A DNA stretch of 64,000 nt from Narthecium ossifragum (Eukaryota > Streptophyta > Magnoliopsida > Dioscoreales > Nartheciaceae), in NCBI GenBank assembly GCA_963920575.1, contig OY986971.1, forward strand, positions 1 through 64,000, given 5' to 3'. The translations under genes were made by a program, and so were the position numbers. The notes beneath the pieces were generated by a model, which made no database searches, was not told the DNA's origin, and worked only from the letters and a program-made list of their open reading frames with translations. Below, in pieces: positions 1-12,400 of this stretch. The first letter of the stretch is position 1. Each line of letters begins with the position of its first letter.

Positions 1-641
1 GGAATGTGGTAATGGAAAAAATTAAGAACTTAAAAGTTCTGATAAAAAAATAAAAAATGATATGGAAAAGGTAAATAAAACAGGGTAAAAAGTGAAAACT
101 GGAGAGTAAAAAGTGAAAAGCTTAAAACCTAATCTAATCTATTTTGTCTACATAATCCGTATAGGTATATAGGGTAATACGGAATGTAGTAATGGAATAA
201 AAATAAGGAGGAAAATGTTCAGATAAAAAAATAAAAAATGATTTGGAAATGGTAAATAAAGCAGGGGTAAAAAGTGAAAACTGGAGAGTAAAAAGTGAAA
301 AAGTTAAAACCAAATCTAACCTATTTAGTCTACATAATCTGTATAGGTATATAAGGCATTAGGGAATGTAGTAATGGAAAAAATTAAGAAGTTAAAAGTT
401 CGGATGAAAAAATAAAAAATGATGTGGAAAAGGTAAATAAAGCAGGGTAAAAAGTGAAAATTGGAGTGTAAAAAGTAAAAAGTTTAAAACCTAATCTAAT
501 ACATTTAGTGTGCATAATCCGTATAAGTATATAAGGCATTTGGGAATGTAGTAATGGAAAAAAAATAAGAAGTAAAAAGTTCGGATTAAAAAATAAAAAA
601 TGATATGGAAAAGGTAAATAAAGCAGGGTAAAAAGTGAAAA
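1..641 (+). repeat. Left-edge monomers outside the local HOR
   Basis: Monomers at 1-180, 181-362, 363-542 and the first half of 543-723. They carry private changes not seen in the adjacent 1441-bp repeats, for example GGAATGTGGT at the start, TTCTGATAAAAAAATA in the first unit, AACCAAATCTAACC and AATCTGTATAGG in the second, and GTGTGCATAATCC in the third. Their order resembles that around 61.3-62.2 kb and 62.9-63.8 kb: an AGGGGTAAAA unit, then a TTAAGAAGTTAAAAG unit, then a unit with AAGCTT. They look like older array sequence beside the recently amplified block. Confidence 0.75.
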
Positions 642-2082
642 CTAGAGAGTTAAAAGTGAAAAGCTTAAAACCTAATCTAATCTATTTTGTCTCAATAATC
701 CGTATAGGTATATAGGGTAATACGGAATGTAGTAATGGAAAAAAAATAAGCAGGAAAATGTTCGGATGAAAAAATAAAAAATGATTTGGAAAAGGTAAAT
801 AAAGCTGGGTAAAAAGTGAAACTTGGAGAGTAAAAAATGAAAAGGTTAAATCCTAATCTAATATATTTAGTGTACATAATCCATATAGGTATATAGGGCA
901 ATACGGAATGTAGTAATGGAAAAAAATACAGAGGAAAATGTTAGGATGAAAAAATAAAAAATGATTTGGAAAAGGTAAATTAAGCAGGGTAAAAAGTGAA
1001 AATTGGAGAGTAAAAACTGAAATGGTTAAAACCTAATCTAATCTATTTAGTCTACATAATCCGTATAGGTATATAAGACATTAGGGAATGTAGTAATGGA
1101 AAAAAATAAGAAGTAAAAAGTTCAGATTAAAAAATAAAAAATGATATGGAAAAGGTAAATAAAGCAGGGTAAAAAGTGAAAATTGGAGAGTAAAAAGTGA
1201 AAAGGTTAAAACATAATCTAATCTATTTATTCTACATAATCCGTATAGGTATATAGGGCATTAGGAAATGTAGTAATGGAAAAAAATAAGAAGTATAAAG
1301 TTCGGATTAAGAAATAAAAAATGATATGGAAAAGGTAAATAAAGCAGGGTAAAAAGTGAAAACTGGAGAGTAAAAAGTGAAAAGTTTAAAACCTAATCTA
1401 ATCAATTTAGTCTACATAATCCGTATAGGTATATAAGGTAATACGGAATGTAGTAATGGAAAAAAAATAAGGAGGAAAATGTTCGGATGAAAAAAAAAAA
1501 TGATTTGAAAAAGGTAAATAAAGCAGGGTAAAAAGTGAAAATTGGAGAGTAAAAAATGAAAAGGTTAAATCCTAATCTAATATATTTAGTGTACATAATC
1601 CATATAGGTATATAGGGCAATACGGAATCTAGTAATGGAAAAAAATACGGAGGAAAATGTTCGGATGAAAAAATAAAAAATGATTTGGAAAAGGTAAATA
1701 AAGCAGGGTAAAAAGTGAAAATTAGAGTGTAAAAAGTAAAAAGGTTAAAACCTAATCTAATACATTAAGTGTACATAATCCGTATATGTATATAAGGCAT
1801 TAGGGAATGTAGTAATGGAAAAAAAATAAGAAGTAAAAAGTTCGGATTAAAAAATAAAAAATCATATGGAAAAAGTAAATAAAGCAGGGTAAAAATTGAA
1901 AACTAGAGAGTAAAAAGTGAAAAGGTTAAAACCTAATCTAATCTATTTAGTCTACATAATCCGTATAGGTATATAAGGCATTAGGGAATGTAGTAATGGA
2001 AAAAAATTAGAACAAAAAAGTTCGGATTAAAAAATAAAAAATGATATGAAAAATGTAAATAAAGCAGGGTAAAAAGTGAAAA
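642..2082 (+). repeat. HOR X copy 1 (1441 bp, 8-mer)
   Basis: First of four tandem 1441-bp units. Monomer lengths in phase 724-2164 are 181, 180, 180, 180, 179, 180, 181 and 180 bp. Private variants seen in this copy include AAAGCTGGGT near 805, GTAAATTAAGC near 990 and ATCAATTTAG near 1403. Only the last recurs, in X5 at about 13302. The left limit is set where the sequence begins to match the second half of the chimeric monomer (ACTAGAGAGTTAAAAG). Confidence 0.88.
1085..1264 (+). repeat. Representative satellite monomer (180 bp)
   Basis: One unit, phased to begin at GGAATGTAGTAATGG. The first ~125 bases are purine-rich with A-tracts. The last ~55 bases are mixed (CTAATCTAATCTATTT, then CATAATCCGTATAGG, then a TATATA tract). 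A GTAAAAAGT word occurs three times, at about offsets 29, 85 and 106. The last two form a 21-bp direct repeat (GTAAAAAGTGAAAA twice). The phase is arbitrary, since no boundary is marked by the sequence itself. The unit belongs to the class with TGATATGG in the middle. Confidence 0.9.
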
Positions 2083-2164
2083 CTAGAGAGTTAAAAGTGA
2101 AAAGCTTAAAACCTAATCTAATCTATTTTGTCTCAATAATCCGTATAGGTATATAGGGTAATAC
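1985..2164 (+). repeat. Chimeric junction monomer of HOR X
   Basis: The first half (TTAGAACAAAAAAG, GATATGAAAAATGTAAAT) is that of the monomer that opens Q at 6306-6403. The second half (ACTAGAGAGTTAAAAG, then AAGCTT and TTTTGTCTCAATAATCC) is that of the monomer at 543-723. The switch lies inside the shared stretch AAATAAAGCAGGGTAAAAAG. This is the expected product of unequal exchange between two in-register monomers, and it fixes where the 1441-bp unit closed. The same junction recurs at each X-X boundary and at the Q2-X5 and Q4-X7 boundaries. Confidence 0.82.
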
Positions 2165-3523
2165 GGAATGTAGTAATGGAAAAAAAATAAGCAGGAAAAT
2201 GTTCGGATGAAAAAATAAAAAATGATTTGGAAAAGGTAAATAAAGCAGGGTAAAAAGTGAAACTTGGAGAGTAAAAAATGAAAAGGTTAAATCCTAATCT
2301 AATATATTTAGTGTACATAATCCATATAGGTATATAGGGCAATACGGAATGTAGTAATGGAAAAAAATACAGAGGAAAATGTTAGGATGAAAAAATAAAA
2401 AATGATTTGGAAAAGGTAAATAAAGCAGGGTAAAAAGTGAAAATTGGAGAGTAAAAACTGAAATGGTTAAAACCTAATCTAATCTATTTAGTCTACATAA
2501 TCCGTATAGGTATATAAGACATTAGGGAATGTAGTAATGGAAAAAAATAAGAAGTAAAAAGTTCAGATTAAAAAATAAAAAATGATATGGAAAAGGTAAA
2601 TAAAGCAGGGTAAAAAGTGAAAATTGGAGAGTAAAAAGTGAAAAGGTTAAAACATAATCTAATCTATTTATTCTACATAATCCGTATAGGTATATAGGGC
2701 ATTAGGAAATGTAGTAATGGAAAAAAATAAGAAGTATAAAGTTCGGATTAAGAAATAAAAAATGATATGGAAAAGGTAAATAAAGCAGGGTAAAAAGTGA
2801 AAACTGGAGAGTAAAAAGTGAAAAGTTTAAAACCTAATCTAATCTATTTAGTCTACATAATCCGTATAGGTATATAAGGTAATACGGAATGTAGTAATGG
2901 AAAAAAAATAAGGAGGAAAATGTTCGGATGAAAAAAAAAAATGATTTGAAAAAGGTAAATAAAGCAGGGTAAAAAGTGAAAATTGGAGAGTAAAAAATGA
3001 AAAGGTTAAATCCTAATCTAATATATTTAGTGTACATAATCCATATAGGTATATAGGGCAATACGGAATCTAGTAATGGAAAAAAATACGGAGGAAAATG
3101 TTCGGATGAAAAAATAAAAAATGATTTGGAAAAGGTAAATAAAGCAGGGTAAAAAGTGAAAATTAGAGTGTAAAAAGTAAAAAGGTTAAAACCTAATCTA
3201 ATACATTAAGTGTACATAATCCGTATATGTATATAAGGCATTAGGGAATGTAGTAATGGAAAAAAAATAAGAAGTAAAAAGTTCGGATTAAAAAATAAAA
3301 AATCATATGGAAAAAGTAAATAAAGCAGGGTAAAAATTGAAAACTAGAGAGTAAAAAGTGAAAAGGTTAAAACCTAATCTAATCTATTTAGTCTACATAA
3401 TCCGTATAGGTATATAAGGCATTAGGGAATGTAGTAATGGAAAAAAATTAGAACAAAAAAGTTCGGATTAAAAAATAAAAAATGATATGAAAAATGTAAA
3501 TAAAGCAGGGTAAAAAGTGAAAA
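2083..3523 (+). repeat. HOR X copy 2 (1441 bp, 8-mer)
   Basis: It matches the next unit at an offset of exactly 1441 bp, and I saw no difference from X copy 3 by eye. It lacks the three X1 private variants listed for copy 1. Near-identity to its neighbour indicates a very recent duplication, or an assembly-level copy that needs long-read confirmation. Confidence 0.88.
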
Positions 3524-4964
3524 CTAGAGAGTTAAAAGTGAAAAGCTTAAAACCTAATCTAATCTATTTTGTCTCAATAATCCGTATAGGTATATAGGGT
3601 AATACGGAATGTAGTAATGGAAAAAAAATAAGCAGGAAAATGTTCGGATGAAAAAATAAAAAATGATTTGGAAAAGGTAAATAAAGCAGGGTAAAAAGTG
3701 AAACTTGGAGAGTAAAAAATGAAAAGGTTAAATCCTAATCTAATATATTTAGTGTACATAATCCATATAGGTATATAGGGCAATACGGAATGTAGTAATG
3801 GAAAAAAATACAGAGGAAAATGTTAGGATGAAAAAATAAAAAATGATTTGGAAAAGGTAAATAAAGCAGGGTAAAAAGTGAAAATTGGAGAGTAAAAACT
3901 GAAATGGTTAAAACCTAATCTAATCTATTTAGTCTACATAATCCGTATAGGTATATAAGACATTAGGGAATGTAGTAATGGAAAAAAATAAGAAGTAAAA
4001 AGTTCAGATTAAAAAATAAAAAATGATATGGAAAAGGTAAATAAAGCAGGGTAAAAAGTGAAAATTGGAGAGTAAAAAGTGAAAAGGTTAAAACATAATC
4101 TAATCTATTTATTCTACATAATCCGTATAGGTATATAGGGCATTAGGAAATGTAGTAATGGAAAAAAATAAGAAGTATAAAGTTCGGATTAAGAAATAAA
4201 AAATGATATGGAAAAGGTAAATAAAGCAGGGTAAAAAGTGAAAACTGGAGAGTAAAAAGTGAAAAGTTTAAAACCTAATCTAATCTATTTAGTCTACATA
4301 ATCCGTATAGGTATATAAGGTAATACGGAATGTAGTAATGGAAAAAAAATAAGGAGGAAAATGTTCGGATGAAAAAAAAAAATGATTTGAAAAAGGTAAA
4401 TAAAGCAGGGTAAAAAGTGAAAATTGGAGAGTAAAAAATGAAAAGGTTAAATCCTAATCTAATATATTTAGTGTACATAATCCATATAGGTATATAGGGC
4501 AATACGGAATCTAGTAATGGAAAAAAATACGGAGGAAAATGTTCGGATGAAAAAATAAAAAATGATTTGGAAAAGGTAAATAAAGCAGGGTAAAAAGTGA
4601 AAATTAGAGTGTAAAAAGTAAAAAGGTTAAAACCTAATCTAATACATTAAGTGTACATAATCCGTATATGTATATAAGGCATTAGGGAATGTAGTAATGG
4701 AAAAAAAATAAGAAGTAAAAAGTTCGGATTAAAAAATAAAAAATCATATGGAAAAAGTAAATAAAGCAGGGTAAAAATTGAAAACTAGAGAGTAAAAAGT
4801 GAAAAGGTTAAAACCTAATCTAATCTATTTAGTCTACATAATCCGTATAGGTATATAAGGCATTAGGGAATGTAGTAATGGAAAAAAATTAGAACAAAAA
4901 AGTTCGGATTAAAAAATAAAAAATGATATGAAAAATGTAAATAAAGCAGGGTAAAAAGTGAAAA
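3524..4964 (+). repeat. HOR X copy 3 (1441 bp, 8-mer)
   Basis: Third tandem unit at 1441-bp spacing. It appears identical to copy 2 on reading. It has none of the X4 markers (GGTAGATAGG, AATAATTTGG, GGAATTTAGTAATGG). Confidence 0.88.
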
Positions 4965-6403
4965 CTAGAGAGTTAAAAGTGAAAAGCTTAAAACCTAATC
5001 TAATCTATTTTGTCTCAATAATCCGTATAGGTATATAGGGTAATACGGAATGTAGTAATGGAAAAAAAATAAGCAGGAAAATGTTCGGATGAAAAAATAA
5101 AAAATGATTTGGAAAAGGTAAATAAAGCAGGGTAAAAAGTGAAACTTGGAGAGTAAAAAATGAAAAGGTTAAATCCTAATCTAATATATTTAGTGTACAT
5201 AATCCATATAGGTATATAGGGCAATACGGAATGTAGTAATGGAAAAAAATACAGAGGAAAATGTTAGGATGAAAAAATAAAAAATGATTTGGAAAAGGTA
5301 AATAAAGCAGGGTAAAAAGTGAAAATTGGAGAGTAAAAACTGAAATGGTTAAAACCTAATCTAATCTATTTAGTCTACATAATCCGTATAGGTATATAAG
5401 ACATTAGGGAATGTAGTAATGGAAAAAAATAAGAAGTAAAAAGTTCAGATTAAAAAATAAAAAATGATATGGAAAAGGTAAATAAAGCAGGGTAAAAAGT
5501 GAAAATTGGAGAGTAAAAAGTGAAAAGGTTAAAACATAATCTAATCTATTTATTCTACATAATCCGTATAGGTAGATAGGGCATTAGGAAATGTAGTAAT
5601 GGAAAAAAATAAGAAGTATAAAGTTCGGATTAAGAAATAAAAAATGATATGGAAAAGGTAAATAAAGCAGGGTAAAAAGTGAAAACTGGAGAGTAAAAAG
5701 TGAAAAGTTTAAAACCTAATCTAATCTATTTAGTCTACATAATCCGTATAGGTATATAAGGTAATACGGAATGTAGTAATGGAAAAAAAATAAGGAGGAA
5801 AATGTTCGGATGAAAAAAAAAAATGATTTGAAAAAGGTAAATAAAGCAGGGTAAAAAGTGAAAATTGGAGAGTAAAAAATGAAAAGGTTAAATCCTAATC
5901 TAATATATTTAGTGTACATAATCCATATAGGTATATAGGGCAATACGGAATCTAGTAATGGAAAAAAATACGGAGGAAAATGTTCGGATGAAAAAATAAA
6001 AAATAATTTGGAAAAGGTAAATAAAGCAGGGTAAAAAGTGAAAATTAGAGTGTAAAAAGTAAAAAGGTTAAAACCTAATCTAATACATTAAGTGTACATA
6101 ATCCGTATATGTATATAAGGCATTAGGGAATTTAGTAATGGAAAAAAAATAAGAAGTAAAAAGTTCGGATTAAAAAATAAAAAATCATATGGAAAAAGTA
6201 AATAAAGCAGGGTAAAAATTGAAAACTAGAGAGTAAAAAGTGAAAAGGTTAAAACCTAATCTAATCTATTTAGTCTACATAATCCGTATAGGTATATAAG
6301 GCATTAGGGAATGTAGTAATGGAAAAAATTAGAACAAAAAAGTTCGGATTAAAAAATAAAAAATGATATGAAAAATGTAAATAAAGCAGGGTAAAAAGTG
6401 AAA
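4965..6403 (+). repeat. HOR X copy 4 (~1440 bp, 8-mer)
   Basis: Fourth unit, marked by GGTAGATAGG near 5571, AATAATTTGG near 6003, GGAATTTAGTAATGG near 6128, and a one-base shortening of the A run near 6323. The first three markers recur in X6 (near 14588) and X7 (near 22165), and the shortened A run recurs in X6 only. This links the three copies as one lineage. At 6404 the sequence leaves the X pattern and continues into Q with AAATTTGGAGAG instead of AAAACTAGAGAG. Confidence 0.87.
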
Positions 6404-9400
6404 TTTGGAGAGTAAAAAGTGAAAAAGGTTAAAACCTAATCCAATCTTTTTAGTCTACATAATCCGTATAAGTATATAAGGCATTATGGAATATAGTAAT
6501 GGAAAAAAATACGAAGTAAAAAGTTTGGATTAAAAAATAAAAAATGATATGGAAAAGGTAAATAAAGCAGGGTAAAAAGTGAAAACTCGATAGTAAAAAG
6601 TGAAAAGGTTAAAACCTAATCTAATTCATTTAGTCTACATAATCCGTATAGGTATATAAGGCATTAGGGAATGTAGTAATGGAAAAAATTAAAAACTTAA
6701 AAGTTCGGATGAAAAAATAAAAAATGATATGGAAAAGGTAAATAAAACAGGGTAAAAAGTGAAAACTAGAGAGTAAAAAGTGAAAACCTTAAAACCTAAT
6801 CTAATCTATTTTGTCTACATAATCCGTATAGGTATATAGGGTAATACGGAATGTAGTAATGGAATAAAAATAAGGAGGAAAATGTTCGGATGAAAAAATA
6901 AAAAATGATTTGGAAAAGGTAAATAAAGCAGGGAAAAAAGTGAAAACTGGAGAGTAAAAAGTGAAAAGGTTAAAACCTAATCTAATCTATTTAGTCTACA
7001 TAATCCGTATAGGTATATAAGGCATTAGGGAATGTAGTAATGGAAAAAAAATAAGAAGTAAAAAGTTCGGATTAAAAAATAAAAAATGATATGGAAAAGG
7101 TAAATAAAGCAGGGTAAAAAGTGAAAACTAGAGAGTAAAAAGTGAAAAGCTTAAAACCTAATCTAATCTATTTTGTCTCAATAATCCGTATAGATATATA
7201 GGGTAATACGGAATGTAGTAATGGAAAAAAAATAAGGAGGAAAATGTTCGGATGAAAAAATAAAAAATGATTTGGAAAAGGTAAATAAAGCAGGGTAAAA
7301 AGTGAAACTTGGAGAGTAAAAAATGAAAAGGTTAAATCCTAATCTAATATATTTAGTGTACATAATCCATATAGGTATATAGGGCAATACGGAATGTAGT
7401 ACTGGAAAAAAATACGGAGGAAAATGTTCGGATGAAAAAATAAAAAATGATTTGGAAAAGGTAAATAAAGCAGGGTAAAAAGTGAAAATTAGAGTGTAAA
7501 AAGTAAAAAGGTTAAAACCTAATCTAATACATTAAGTGTACATAATCCGTATATGTATATAAGGCATTAGGGAATGTAGTAATGGAAAAAAAATAAGAAG
7601 TAAAAAGTTCGGATTAAAAAATAAAAAATCATATGGAAAAAGTAAATAAAGCAGGGTAAAAAGTGAAAACTAGAGAGTAAAAAGTGAAAAGGTTAAAACC
7701 TAATCTAATCTATTTAGTCTACATAATCCGCATAGGTATATAAGGCATTAGGGAATGTAGTAATGGAAAAAAATTAGAACAAAAAAGTTTGGATTAAAAA
7801 ATAAAAAATGATAAGAAAAATGCAAATAAGCAGGGTAAAAAGTGAAATTTGGAGAGTAAATATTGAAAAAGGTTAAAACCTAATCCAATCTTTTTAGTAT
7901 ACATAATCCGTATAGGTATATAAGGCATTAGGGAATGTAGTAATGGAAAAAAATAAGAAGTAAAAAGTTCGATTTAAAAAATAAAAAATGATATGGAAAG
8001 GTAAATAAAGCAGGGTAAAAAGTGAAAACTCGATAGTAAAAAGTGAAAAGGTTAAAACCTAATCTAATTCATTTAGTCTATATAATCCGTATAGGTATAT
8101 AAGGCATTAGGGAATGTAGTAATGGAAAAAATTAAGAACTTAAAAGTTCGGATGAAAAAATAAAAAATGATATGGAAAAGGTAAATAAAATAGGGTAAAA
8201 AGTGAAAACTAGAGAGTAAAAAGTGAAAAACTTAAAACCTAATCTAATCTATTTTGTCTACATAATCCGTATAGGTATATAGGGTAATACGAAATGTAGT
8301 AATGGAATAAAAATAAGGAGGAAAATGTAAGGATGAAAAAATAAAAAATGATTTGGAAAAGGTAAATAAAGCAGGGAAAAAAGTGAAAACTGGAGAGTAA
8401 AAAGTGAAAAGGTTAAAACCTAATCTAATCTATTTAGTCTACATAATCCGTATAGGTATATAAGGCATTAGGGAATGTAGTAATGGAAAAAAAAATAAGA
8501 AGTAAAAAGTTCGGATTAAAAAATAAAAAATGATATGGAAAAGGTAAATAAAGCAGGGTAAAAAGTGAAAACTAGAGAGTAAAAAGTGAAAAGCTTAAAA
8601 CCTAATCTAATCTATTTTGTCTTAATAATCCGTATAGGTATATAGGGTAATACGGAATGTAGAAATGGAAAAAAAATAAGGAGGAAAATGTTCGGATGAA
8701 AAAATAAAAAATGATTTGGAAAAGGTAAATAAAGCAGGGTAAAAAGTGAAACTTGGAGAGTAAAAAATGAAAAGGTTAAATCCTAATCTAATATATTTAG
8801 TGTACATAATCCATATAGGTATTTAGGGCAATACGGAATGTAGTAATGGAAAAAAATACAGAGGAAAATGTTCGGATGAAAAAATGAAAAATGATTTGGA
8901 AAAGGTAAATAAAGCAGGGTAAAAAGTGAAAATTGGAGAGTAAAAACTGAAATGGTTAAAACCTAATCTAATCTATTTAGTCTACATAATCCGTATAGGT
9001 ATATAAGGCATTAGGGAATGTAGTAATGGAAAAAAATAAGAAGTAAAAAGTTCAGATTAAAAAATAAAAAATGATATGGAAAAGGTAAATAAAGCAGGGT
9101 AAAAAGTTAAAATTGGGGAGTAAAAAGTGAAAAGGTTAAAACATAATCTAATCTATTTATTCTACATAATCCGTATAGGTATATAGGGCATTAGGAAATG
9201 TAGTAATGGAAAAAAATAAGAAGTATAAAGTTCGGATTAAGAAATAAAAAATGATATGGAAAAGGTAAATAAAGCAGGGTAAAAAGTGAAAACTAGAGAG
9301 TAAAAAGTGAAAAGGTTAAAACCTAATCTAATCTATTTAGTCTACATAATCCGCATAGGTATATAAGGCATTAGGGAATGTAGTAATGGAAAAAAATTAG

Positions 9401-9471
9401 AACAAAAAAGTTCGGATTAAAAAATAAAAAATGATATGAAAAATGTAAATAAAGCAGGGTAAAAAGTGAAA
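6404..9471 (+). repeat. HOR Q copy 1 (3068 bp, 17-mer)
   Basis: The unit opens with AAATTTGGAGAG followed by CCAATCTTTTTAG and recurs 3068 bp downstream at 9472. Markers inside include AGTACTGG near 7398, GATAAGAAAAATGCAAATAAGC near 7810, TGGAAAGGTAAAT near 7993, AAAATGTAAGGATG near 8322 and ATGTAGAAATGG near 8657. It has ACTTGG at 8751, where copy 2 has ACATGG. No gene lies in it. Confidence 0.86.
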
Positions 9472-12400
9472 TTTGGAGAGTAAAAAGTGAAAAAGGTTAA
9501 AACCTAATCCAATCTTTTTAGTCTACATAATCCGTATAAGTATATAAGGCATTATGGAATATAGTAATGGAAAAAAATACGAAGTAAAAAGTTTGGATTA
9601 AAAAATAAAAAATGATATGGAAAAGGTAAATAAAGCAGGGTAAAAAGTGAAAACTCGATAGTAAAAAGTGAAAAGGTTAAAACCTAATCTAATTCATTTA
9701 GTCTACATAATCCGTATAGGTATATAAGGCATTAGGGAATGTAGTAATGGAAAAAATTAAAAACTTAAAAGTTCGGATGAAAAAATAAAAAATGATATGG
9801 AAAAGGTAAATAAAACAGGGTAAAAAGTGAAAACTAGAGAGTAAAAAGTGAAAACCTTAAAACCTAATCTAATCTATTTTGTCTACATAATCCGTATAGG
9901 TATATAGGGTAATACGGAATGTAGTAATGGAATAAAAATAAGGAGGAAAATGTTCGGATGAAAAAATAAAAAATGATTTGGAAAAGGTAAATAAAGCAGG
10001 GAAAAAAGTGAAAACTGGAGAGTAAAAAGTGAAAAGGTTAAAACCTAATCTAATCTATTTAGTCTACATAATCCGTATAGGTATATAAGGCATTAGGGAA
10101 TGTAGTAATGGAAAAAAAATAAGAAGTAAAAAGTTCGGATTAAAAAATAAAAAATGATATGGAAAAGGTAAATAAAGCAGGGTAAAAAGTGAAAACTAGA
10201 GAGTAAAAAGTGAAAAGCTTAAAACCTAATCTAATCTATTTTGTCTCAATAATCCGTATAGATATATAGGGTAATACGGAATGTAGTAATGGAAAAAAAA
10301 TAAGGAGGAAAATGTTCGGATGAAAAAATAAAAAATGATTTGGAAAAGGTAAATAAAGCAGGGTAAAAAGTGAAACTTGGAGAGTAAAAAATGAAAAGGT
10401 TAAATCCTAATCTAATATATTTAGTGTACATAATCCATATAGGTATATAGGGCAATACGGAATGTAGTACTGGAAAAAAATACGGAGGAAAATGTTCGGA
10501 TGAAAAAATAAAAAATGATTTGGAAAAGGTAAATAAAGCAGGGTAAAAAGTGAAAATTAGAGTGTAAAAAGTAAAAAGGTTAAAACCTAATCTAATACAT
10601 TAAGTGTACATAATCCGTATATGTATATAAGGCATTAGGGAATGTAGTAATGGAAAAAAAATAAGAAGTAAAAAGTTCGGATTAAAAAATAAAAAATCAT
10701 ATGGAAAAAGTAAATAAAGCAGGGTAAAAAGTGAAAACTAGAGAGTAAAAAGTGAAAAGGTTAAAACCTAATCTAATCTATTTAGTCTACATAATCCGCA
10801 TAGGTATATAAGGCATTAGGGAATGTAGTAATGGAAAAAAATTAGAACAAAAAAGTTTGGATTAAAAAATAAAAAATGATAAGAAAAATGCAAATAAGCA
10901 GGGTAAAAAGTGAAATTTGGAGAGTAAATATTGAAAAAGGTTAAAACCTAATCCAATCTTTTTAGTATACATAATCCGTATAGGTATATAAGGCATTAGG
11001 GAATGTAGTAATGGAAAAAAATAAGAAGTAAAAAGTTCGATTTAAAAAATAAAAAATGATATGGAAAGGTAAATAAAGCAGGGTAAAAAGTGAAAACTCG
11101 ATAGTAAAAAGTGAAAAGGTTAAAACCTAATCTAATTCATTTAGTCTATATAATCCGTATAGGTATATAAGGCATTAGGGAATGTAGTAATGGAAAAAAT
11201 TAAGAACTTAAAAGTTCGGATGAAAAAATAAAAAATGATATGGAAAAGGTAAATAAAATAGGGTAAAAAGTGAAAACTAGAGAGTAAAAAGTGAAAAACT
11301 TAAAACCTAATCTAATCTATTTTGTCTACATAATCCGTATAGGTATATAGGGTAATACGAAATGTAGTAATGGAATAAAAATAAGGAGGAAAATGTAAGG
11401 ATGAAAAAATAAAAAATGATTTGGAAAAGGTAAATAAAGCAGGGAAAAAAGTGAAAACTGGAGAGTAAAAAGTGAAAAGGTTAAAACCTAATCTAATCTA
11501 TTTAGTCTACATAATCCGTATAGGTATATAAGGCATTAGGGAATGTAGTAATGGAAAAAAAAATAAGAAGTAAAAAGTTCGGATTAAAAAATAAAAAATG
11601 ATATGGAAAAGGTAAATAAAGCAGGGTAAAAAGTGAAAACTAGAGAGTAAAAAGTGAAAAGCTTAAAACCTAATCTAATCTATTTTGTCTTAATAATCCG
11701 TATAGGTATATAGGGTAATACGGAATGTAGAAATGGAAAAAAAATAAGGAGGAAAATGTTCGGATGAAAAAATAAAAAATGATTTGGAAAAGGTAAATAA
11801 AGCAGGGTAAAAAGTGAAACATGGAGAGTAAAAAATGAAAAGGTTAAATCCTAATCTAATATATTTAGTGTACATAATCCATATAGGTATTTAGGGCAAT
11901 ACGGAATGTAGTAATGGAAAAAAATACAGAGGAAAATGTTCGGATGAAAAAATGAAAAATGATTTGGAAAAGGTAAATAAAGCAGGGTAAAAAGTGAAAA
12001 TTGGAGAGTAAAAACTGAAATGGTTAAAACCTAATCTAATCTATTTAGTCTACATAATCCGTATAGGTATATAAGGCATTAGGGAATGTAGTAATGGAAA
12101 AAAATAAGAAGTAAAAAGTTCAGATTAAAAAATAAAAAATGATATGGAAAAGGTAAATAAAGCAGGGTAAAAAGTTAAAATTGGGGAGTAAAAAGTGAAA
12201 AGGTTAAAACATAATCTAATCTATTTATTCTACATAATCCGTATAGGTATATAGGGCATTAGGAAATGTAGTAATGGAAAAAAATAAGAAGTATAAAGTT
12301 CGGATTAAGAAATAAAAAATGATATGGAAAAGGTAAATAAAGCAGGGTAAAAAGTGAAAACTAGAGAGTAAAAAGTGAAAAGGTTAAAACCTAATCTAAT

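Noticed and set aside
180..260. AAGGAGGAAAATG resembling a ribosome-binding site followed by a start codon
   Set aside because: It recurs in one monomer class on the + strand, but the reading frame after it closes within a few codons. The context is a eukaryote-type satellite. The match is chance purine richness.
1200..1260. GGTTAAAACC dyad (GGTT, two bases, AACC) as a possible cruciform or binding site
   Set aside because: The arms are only four bases. It is lost or altered in several monomer types (GGTTAAATCC, AAGCTTAAAACC, AAGTTTAAAACC), so there is no evidence for function.
1741..1780. Telomere-like CCTAATCTAATC runs on the + strand (GATTAGATTAGG on the other strand)
   Set aside because: Only two or three degenerate units occur per monomer, at a fixed place in the satellite and without extended tandem copies. 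It is part of the monomer, not interstitial telomere sequence.
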